A stretch of DNA of 64,000 nucleotides, taken from positions 682,001 through 746,000 of the forward strand of contig JARFXM010000006.1 of the NCBI GenBank assembly GCA_029532625.1. Direction: 5' to 3'. This document shows, piece by piece, positions 56,868-64,000 of this stretch; position 1 is the stretch's first letter; the number at the start of each line of letters is the position of its first letter. The position numbers and the translations under genes were made by a program. The notes below the pieces were generated by a model, which was given only the letters and a program-made list of their open reading frames with translations, did not search any database and was not told the origin of the DNA. Source of the DNA: Lomentospora prolificans. Taxonomy: Eukaryota; Ascomycota; Sordariomycetes; Microascales; Microascaceae.

Positions 56868-57573
56868 TGTTGGCCCTCGGCGTATATAAGTTGTAAAATT
56901 CCGAAGGGAGAGTGTGGTTGATATCTCAAGGCCTTGAGACAGGCAGGAAACGGAATGCAATTTGAGTGAGGGATGAGAGAGTTGAGGTTTGGTCAATGTT
57001 TGTCAGAGCTCTTGTCACACTGTGAGATGCCCCTCCATGCTCTCTTCTTGTTGTCACTTGTGTAGACTCACACTGTATTCACCAACTCAGTGATGCAGCC
57101 ACAAAATCAAGCCACAAATGGGGCTGTGACACAGTGCATTTGTTAGCTCCCTTCACACCTCCTGAGCTCTCAGCTTATCCTGCCTGGTGCTTGCTTTTAT
57201 GCTTGTTAGTGGGAAGCCTAGCAACCAAAGTACCCTGCTAACTTTTGGCATCACAAAGGAAGTTGACGACGACAACAAAAGATCAAAATGGCGCGTGGCG
57301 CCCGAGAACAATGGGGCTAGGCATCAGCTCCCTCAACACTGTACTACCTCTTCCTCGTTCATCTCCTAGAAGTATTTTCGCTACGAATATATCGGGCTCC
57401 TCGACTATGAATTGACCTCGCTTCTCTCCACCTATATCGAATCTTCGCTGGCCATTCTAGTTTCGCAGCCTCGTCGTGAACCCCGCGCACTCCAAGCCCT
57501 GGCAAACTCTTCATTCGCTACGTCCTTTTATATACTATACACATACCGCAACGGTTTACGGGGCTCACCAAAT
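56868..57573. promoter_or_regulatory. Divergent promoter of LSM6 and the Rad60-like gene
   Basis: A 706-base gap between the two start codons. It carries related elements: palindrome TCACACTGTGA at 57015-57025, TCACACTGT at 57068-57076 and palindrome CTGTGACACAG at 57124-57134. No binding factor is proposed. Confidence 0.5.
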
Positions 57574-59025
57574 ATGAGCGACTCTACTAATAAGAAAAGG
57601 CTTCCCTTCAAGCCGACCGCTCTCCGAAAGAGCGCGCCCGCCCCGGCAGAGAAGCCCGCGGGCGAGGACGATGATCTTGCTCTCTTCAAGCGGTCGCGCG
57701 AGATGCTGCCGATGGTCGCGAAGGAGGCAGAACGCCGCGCTCAAAAAGAAAAGGCGGAGCGCGATGCGCGAAGACGGCGGCGGTCGGAGATAGAAGAGGC
57801 CCCAGAGAGTGGGCCCAACGCCGAAACACGATCTCCAGGATCCTCTCAAAAGAAGCGAAGGACGTCGGGAGCGGTAGACAGTGACGCCGAGGACAATGAC
57901 AGGAAGCTATCTTTGTATGTGAGACGCGTAGTGCTTTCTCGTCGCCTTGTGGACAACACATTAACCCCGCTGCGATTTAGGCAATCACCGTCTCCTGGTG
58001 CTCGACATCTCCAACGCAACCCGAGCGGTATATCGCAGGCTACGTCGGAACTCTCTTCGGCGTCCTTGTCCAACAGTGGTGTGTTTAGTGCACCTAGCAC
58101 CCAGACAGTTCCTGATTTCCCAAGTGCTAGTCGCGGTGGCTCTCCGGGAGTCACACTGCCCGCCGCGAACCAACTTGGCGATGACGACGACCTCGTGGTG
58201 CTTGACTCGCCGCCCACAAAAGTGGAGGACGATGACTTCTCCATTATCGAGGATACTACGCGATCTTCCTTCCGAGAAGAGGAAGAAGATCCCGAGCTAC
58301 AGAAATATGTCCAGGCTGCGCATGAGCGCAAGCGGCAGTTGGAACAAGAGCGACAGCAGGAGCAGGCTGGCTCGAAGAAGAACTTCACGGTTGAAGTCAT
58401 CTCTGATATTCCATACACCCATATGGCGGGGCCCTGCGTATTCAAGCATTTTGGGGATGATCCCCTCAAGCAGGTACGAGAGACGTGGTGCGCCATCATG
58501 CAAATGCACAAGATAGACATAATTGCCAACGACGTGTTCCTTACTTGGCGGGGAAATCGACTCTACAATACTACAACTCTCCAAGGCCTAGGCATCTCCA
58601 TCCTGGGAAACAATCTTCTTTACGCTCAAAGCGGAACCCGGGAAGGCTTCAGCGAGGACAGGAAGAGGGTTATTCTACAGGCCTGGACCGAGGACCTATT
58701 TGAAACTTACCAGCAGGAGAAGGAACGTGAACGCCTAAGACTACTTGGCGAGCTAGATGACGAGCAAGAGGAGGACGCGGCCGCGCCGGAGCCTGAAGAA
58801 AAGATCAAAGTGACGATGAGACCGAAGCAGGGCGATTCCGTCAAGGTCTCGGTGACGGCCTCCTCAACGGTGTCCGTACTGATTGAAAAGTTTCGAGCCA
58901 AGAGGCACATACCTCAGGAAGCCAAGATATCTATACATTTTGACGGTGAGAAGTTGGGTGAGGAGATGACTTTGGAAGCCGCTGACATTGGCGACGACGA
59001 TCAAGTGGAGGTGCACATGGGATGA
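57574..59025 (+). CDS. Rad60/Esc2/NIP45-family protein with SUMO-like domains (461 aa)
   Basis: Exons 57574-57914 and 57981-59025. The 66-nt intron (GTATGT...TTTAG) has no in-frame stop, so an unspliced frame also stays open. The N-terminus has basic KKRLPFKP and KKRR segments, likely nuclear targeting. Two acidic-hydrophobic pieces, DDDLVVLD (about 182-189) and DDFSIIED (about 198-205), look like SUMO-interacting motifs. Two ubiquitin/SUMO-like domains follow: about 249-330 and 388-461, the second ending VEVHMG without a processed di-glycine tail, as expected for Rad60/Esc2 SLD2. Members work in the nucleus with SUMO E2/E3 enzymes and Smc5-6 in replication-fork repair. The start at 57574 is the first ATG in frame. 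Confidence 0.85.
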   Translation: MSDSTNKKRLPFKPTALRKSAPAPAEKPAGEDDDLALFKRSREMLPMVAKEAERRAQKEKAERDARRRRRSEIEEAPESGPNAETRSPGSSQKKRRTSGAVDSDAEDNDRKLSLYVRRVVLSRRLVDNTLTPLRFRQSPSPGARHLQRNPSGISQATSELSSASLSNSGVFSAPSTQTVPDFPSASRGGSPGVTLPAANQLGDDDDLVVLDSPPTKVEDDDFSIIEDTTRSSFREEEEDPELQKYVQAAHERKRQLEQERQQEQAGSKKNFTVEVISDIPYTHMAGPCVFKHFGDDPLKQVRETWCAIMQMHKIDIIANDVFLTWRGNRLYNTTTLQGLGISILGNNLLYAQSGTREGFSEDRKRVILQAWTEDLFETYQQEKERERLRLLGELDDEQEEDAAAPEPEEKIKVTMRPKQGDSVKVSVTASSTVSVLIEKFRAKRHIPQEAKISIHFDGEKLGEEMTLEAADIGDDDQVEVHMG

Positions 59026-62000
59026 GCGGTCTGTTTGTCGCATCTTCTCTTTTCGGCTTTCTTTCACCACTAATACCTCGGTTCTCATCCTTGGGGATTC
59101 GGAAAACAACGACGCATTGAGACTGGGAGAATTTGGACCAAGTTACTTTGTTCACGTACATATTCGCATTTAGCAAAGATACCCCTTTTACAAGTTCAGC
59201 TTTCGGAGTGTGTTTGAGCCAGCCGGTCAGTCCCTATTGTACAGGGGAATTGGGCCCGGTAGCCAGCTTGTTGCAGTGATTGTCCACGACGCCATGCACG
59301 CTAGTCCTATCCTGCGTCGATCGTGCTGCGTGCACCCATGCGAGGGTATTCACGTCGCTGCGAAGTGCAAGTCGCCCTGTGTGATAGGACGGACGGCGAT
59401 GTCCCGGCCTTGTCCTTGCGTCGCATCATGGTAGTCTGGTTGCTGTCTCGCAAGCCTTGTCCGGCTCAGCAGTCAACCCGGTGGATTGTCGTCTTCGATA
59501 AGCCCATTGTCCTTTTGCAGCATAGTTGCACTGACATCATGTCCAAATAAACTCTTATTGTTTTTATGCGAGCATCCGATATTCATGGATGGCGCTGACC
59601 ACCCTGGCTAGAGTTCGGATGGGTCGGCTATTACCCACAGCACGCCAGGGCGATACGCCTTGGAGTTGGACAGACGGAGCTTTAGCTCGACTCGCAGGTC
59701 TCACGTCGACTCATTCAGAGGAAAGAGATGTTCATGCTTTCCCTAAATAGTTTAAAGTGGTTGTGTCCGTGATCAAAGACTTTGCCCCTCCCACAGCGTC
59801 GATCGTGGAGAAGTGTGGGCGAGGTGACTTCGTGCACATTGAGATGGTCCCCTCCATGCCATTCGGGGCAAGGTCAAGGTCTCGCTTTAAGAACGGGACA
59901 TTAGGACCAGGGGCCAGAGGAACACAATCGCCAATGTGTGCTGTGGCGGAATTGTGGAGATGAGAATTGAACGCCAATCTGGGCGTCGAGATTAGCGCAC
60001 AGGAGCAGTTAAGTCGTAATAATACATTATCTCCTCATTTCACTCTGCGGCTAATACGACTAATACTATTCCTAGATGTGTGTACAAGTGATACACTACA
60101 TGCGCTCTCTTTGGGACGATGGAACTAGACCACGACTGATACCGACTGCTTTGTACGTGGAGCCACTTGCCCAGAAGGACGCCGAAGATGTCGTTCACAA
60201 TATCCGCTGTTCTTCGTCGCTGGCGCCTGGCGGACACCTTCGAGGCTGCGTATTCGTCTCTCTAAAGCTACTGCGGGTCATTTATTCGCATCGCCTGCCC
60301 CCTCTCCACTTTTTCTTTTTTAATATCATTATTATTATAATTTTTTTTTTTCTTGGGCGGACTGCTTCTGGAACAAGAGCATACAAATATGGCAACACCT
60401 TCCAGTGGATGCGCGCGCCAATCAGGAAGATCACCTTCGCCTCAACCCGTGTTCTCAGGCATCTTCTTGTGTCAGCCAAACGAGGCGAAGGCCTGTAGCC
60501 GGTTTTCTGTTGAGAGGCCGGCACAAAGTTGTGGTTCGAGATGGGGTTTTTCTTTTTTACCTTTCCTGGGTCCACTTTGTTCTTTTTGTTTCAAAAGGAG
60601 GATTGACACGGCAGAAGCACCTCAGGTTTCGGTGACGGATGTTTCGACGTCTCCCGCCCCTCCAGAAGAATGGTTTGCACATTCTTTACCTGAAAACGAG
60701 AAGGCGGGAGAGTTTACGGGTGCCTGACGATGAAAATCGATCAAAAGGAGCAATTGCGTCGGGCTGCAGGGTGGTTGGCTGGCTTCTGTTCTCCAGACTG
60801 GCACTCTTTTGACAGATGAGCAGATGAATATTTCCATTCCTGTCCCCATCCAATGTTCCTGTCGGCTGTCAAGTGGCTGTCGAATAAAACAGCGAGGTGG
60901 ACACCCCACTCTTTATTCTCCGGTGTTATTTGAGTAATAGTACTGATAGTACCAAGGTATACTTGTATTTCTGCGACAGTGAGTCTATCCTGACTCCTGA
61001 GTGGGTACTTTTTTTTTTTTGAGCCGTGCCCATTTCATCGCTGGCTGTGACTTGTGCCAGCTCTGGGACTCGGGCCTCCCTCCACATCGAGCGCTTGGCC
61101 CTTGCAGTGGTGGCACTGCAGGAGTTAGTGCACCTCCAAGCTCCAACATTCCATAGCGCTAAGAAGTCGTCGTGTGGCCTGGCTGGTCGCCAGCAACAGT
61201 TTCCATTTGAAGGTTACAGTATTATAGGCCAGCCATCCTCCAAACATAATTACCGAAAAGTGACCCCACGGGGCTATTAGATCACCGCCTGTGATACATG
61301 TAGTCTCGAAGTATAATCTTGTAAATTTGCACTGCTCTTATTCACCAGTTAAAAATGATCAATTGGCAGCGATTGAAAGCACAACTGGCTGGCAGCGCAC
61401 AGTGTTCATCACTCCAGCGAACGCCTTAGCGCCATTTGCCTCTTCCTGCATGGATCGTCTCGTCAAATTTGAATGCTAGGCGCGTCATGAGCTGTCGTTG
61501 GTCCGGTCTTCTCATACTTCCCGCTTCTGTGCTCGTGTCCCGTCCTTCTGCTTCTTGCACGGCGCCTACTCCATGCATATATGCCCGGAATTGCTGGCAG
61601 CATCTGTAATCTTGGGTATTTCGCATAACCAGATTACTTCGTAACTTTTGAATCGACATCGTGGGTTCTCCCATCCCCTCCCTTGTGCATCGATGAGTAG
61701 TGCCTCCTGGCTGGAGTGCATGCACTTCCGCATCGTACCTGGCTTGCAGTGGCCACGCCACGGGCAGATGGTAATATGGTAACACTATTACATCCACAAG
61801 TCACATTGAACCCTCACCACGCAAGCCCTCAAAGAGTCTCCACACCCACAACGAGCCCAACCCCTGCCCCTTGTCCACAGACCTACTTCGTACCCATCTC
61901 GGCCCCCGTTGGCCAATTGCACCACCACGCTAACGCAAGGGACAGGGCCAACCACGTCCCTGTGGCTCGCTCCTGTCCCTGTTCCAAGGGTTCCCAGGGG

Positions 62001-62288
62001 CGGCGTCCGGGGACACTTGACTGGTCAAGGTTCTTTCGTTGGCTCGAGCCGCCCTCCTTTCACCCAAAATGAGCACTGCAACGCAACGGTGGGATCCCCT
62101 ATCCAGCCACTCATCGTATTCGACGTCCGAGTTGTGGCCACCAGCCAACGCCAAAGGTAATCTATCCCTAATATCTCACTTTCCTCATCTAAACCTCAAC
62201 GGTGGGAAAGGGAAATGGGCATCTTTCCTCTTTGCGAATGATATGACTTAGCCACAAAAGAACATGATAAGCGAAGCACACCTCCAAC
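59026..62288. other. 3.3-kb intergenic region
   Basis: No supportable gene besides a 60-codon uORF (62069-62251). Contents: an ATT/T-rich patch at about 60315-60350, T12 near 61010, and GCTGGC/GCCAGC motifs between 60763 and 61400. Confidence 0.5.
62069..62251 (+). other. uORF or unrecognised first exon upstream of the last gene
   Basis: An ATG-initiated 60-codon frame beginning MSTATQRWDPLSS, ending 37 bases before the next gene's ATG. Its first 29 codons have protein-like composition and end at a good donor (AAAG|GTAATC at 62157). Joining them to the main frame needs an unusual AAG acceptor at 62271, because a TAA (62268-62270) blocks any earlier join. So it is either a uORF or a first exon of an alternative transcript. 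Confidence 0.35.
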
Positions 62289-64000
62289 ATGGCTACTCAT
62301 ATCGAACACGACTATTATTACGACCTCGACCTGCGGGAACGGTCCGGGTCTGCTACCTCTGCTCAAGCCTCCCATCACCAACAGGCCTCTGATACTCCGA
62401 ATGCTTCATCTGAAGTGCCCCAGCGCGAGGTCTCACCATACCATTCCACATCTACTCCCACTCCCCCTACCACTACCGCAACCATTTCGGCACCTTTCGC
62501 TGCTTCTGCCCACAACGCTGCCGGACCTCCTCCGAAGACGATTGCCGAAGCATCCATCCCTCCCTCACCCTCCTTCCCGTCCGATCATCACAGCCCAAGC
62601 TTCCTTCCCAACAACTTCGCCGCGAGTCTCGCTTCTCAGAGGTCCACAAGGTCCAACACCCTCTCCTCAGACTATAATCCTAATCAGGTCATCAAGAGAA
62701 AACCACTCTCTGCCACCGCATCCGCACTCGCCGTGCGCTACTCCGGTCCAACCCCTTATACATCTAATACCAACTCCCCGACGACCTCGCAGGACACGAG
62801 GTCGTCGCCTGGCGGCGCACTGGCGTACCAGCCTTCTCACTCTCGTGATACCTCCGTATACTCGACCTCCTCGTACGGCTTGAGTGAAGTGTATGTTTTT
62901 TTGTTTCTTCTTTTTTAACCCTTTCGTCTCCCTCTCGCTCGCGAGCGCCCCCCTTTATCCACACACCCCGTTCCCAAACAACGCTTGCTTCAGAGGAAAC
63001 AATGCAACGGAAAGGAAAAAGGAACGGTGTAGCTTGAACCTGTTGCTTGGTTTTCCTTCCCTTTTCTCTCGCACCGCATACATGATCTGTGGGAGATCAC
63101 GGCCGCTAACGGAAACGCACCCAGCAGATCTCCAACCAGTTACCCGGCTCAGACATCTGCCCACTCTGGCCTGGCCGGCCAAGAGGCTGCTGCAAGTCCT
63201 CAAACGGGACCACAGAACCTCCTGCAACGCGCCCACGAGGGACTGACGACAGAACCGCCTTATTCTCTCTCCCTGGACCCACACCCCAAGGCGATCGCCG
63301 AAGAGGACGAAGGAGAGCTGGACGACGACTCCGACTCCTCCTTGTACGACTCAATTTATAATAGTCTTAATGCTACTAATGATATGTCCTACCCTGTACT
63401 TGTCGAGCAGCAAGCATCTTCACCGACCTTGAGTCACGCAACAGTCGATAGAGGTCTTCAAAGGACAGACACCGTCACCACCACGACGACGACTACCAGC
63501 ACCACCACACAGATCCAGCAGGTCCAAGCCGTCTCCATCACAAAGGTCGACAAGCAAACGCCTGACAGGCCCAAGCCCATTGACACCACCACAACACCCA
63601 AGTCACCACTCTCGCCGGCTTTCGCTAAGATCGGAAGCTTGTTCTCTTGGAAACCTAACTCGCCATCTAACAGCGAGTTCTCTTCCATCCCGTCACCTAT
63701 ATCCTCTCCTCAGCGACCGACTACCGTCATCACAGATGCTACTTCTCTCCCATCCGCGCGTACAATTCCTACTAGCGAAAAGCCACTGCCTGATGTACCA
63801 CAGATTCGCCACTCGAACGCCATTAACTACTGCGAAACATCACTACAGACCCCACCTTGCATCGCTTCTCCGTCGCCGACGGCTGACATTGAAGAGATGG
63901 AGGATGAGTTGAAGGCCATCAGCGCCGAATTGGCTGCGTCCATTCGGCGCGAGATGGATCTAGAAGACTTGGTTGACCGCCTCCAGTCCGAGGTCAACAA
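62289..64000 (+). CDS. Large Ser/Thr/Pro-rich protein with coiled-coil region (5' part, cut by window end)
   Basis: Exons 62289-62890 and 63125 onward, open to the last base; at least 492 residues lie in the window. The intron is 234 nt, long for this window (GTATGT donor, GCTAAC branch, CCCAG acceptor, phase 2). The protein opens MATHIEHDYYYDLDLRER and is rich in Ser, Thr and Pro, with a Thr-rich run (eight consecutive) near residues 305-315 and an acidic patch EEDEGELDDDSD. After a segment SPAFAKIGSLFSWKP it turns helical and acidic (EEMEDELKAISAELAASIRREMDLEDLVDRLQ), a likely coiled coil that continues past the window. I do not recognise the family; a cortical, polarity or trafficking scaffold is only a guess from build. 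Confidence 0.8.

Noticed and set aside
1..64000. CRISPR arrays, rRNA genes, transposase or reverse transcriptase frames, secondary-metabolite cluster
   Set aside because: None visible: no regular direct repeats with spacers, no rRNA signature, no transposon protein motifs, and a single ABC transporter, hydrolase and methyltransferase are too far apart and lack a backbone enzyme.

Overview
This is a nuclear window from a filamentous ascomycete (Pezizomycotina; the protein forms best fit Sordariomycetes, which is an inference). The evidence is short introns (about 53-107 nt in most genes) with GTANGT-type donors, CTAAC/CTGAC branch sites and YAG acceptors, pyrimidine-rich leaders, no polycistrons, and fungal versions of household proteins. 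I support 14 genes, two of them cut by the window edges, plus one doubtful small ORF. Gene density is low: about half of the window is intergenic, including two deserts of about 7 kb (191-7416 and 41886-49297).

Layout. 1-190: the 3' end of an unidentified gene. 7417-8709: a fungal protein of unknown function. 10853-12324 (-): a Ca2+/calmodulin-dependent protein kinase, five exons. 15066-15766: a UBE2W-type ubiquitin-conjugating enzyme. 18953-23678: a full-size ABCB (MDR/P-glycoprotein) transporter of ten exons, with one GC-AG intron and a lysine-rich insertion in NBD1. 24236-25653 (-): a membrane-anchored alpha/beta-hydrolase, tail to tail with the transporter. 28453-30406: an E3-like protein with FYVE, C2HC and RING zinc modules. 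35136-39862: a tricalbin (SMP plus several C2 domains, ER-plasma membrane contact sites). 40921-41885: the catalytic proteasome beta5 subunit. 49298-51973: an intronless single-pass membrane protein with a long disordered tail. 52558-53896 (-): anthranilate phosphoribosyltransferase, with two Gcn4/CPC1-type TGAGTCA sites upstream. 55224-56246: a SAM methyltransferase with an 11-nt micro-exon. 56466-56867 (-): LSm6. 57574-59025: a Rad60/Esc2/NIP45-type protein with SUMO-like domains. 62289-64000: the 5' part of a low-complexity protein that turns coiled-coil.

The genes do not form a biosynthetic cluster. Several belong to ubiquitin/SUMO/proteasome biology (UBE2W-like E2, FYVE-RING protein, beta5, Rad60-like), but they are far apart and this looks like ordinary gene scatter.

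The intergenic DNA is the less expected part. It carries a dispersed motif built from tandem GCCA/TGGC units, long homopolymer and polypyrimidine tracts, a perfect 26-bp palindrome just after the tricalbin stop codon, and a family of diverged GGAGGGTCCGAG repeats near 17-18 kb. I found no transposon ORF, rRNA, convincing tRNA or CRISPR array. All exon borders were set by eye from splice consensus, reading-frame phase and family conservation.
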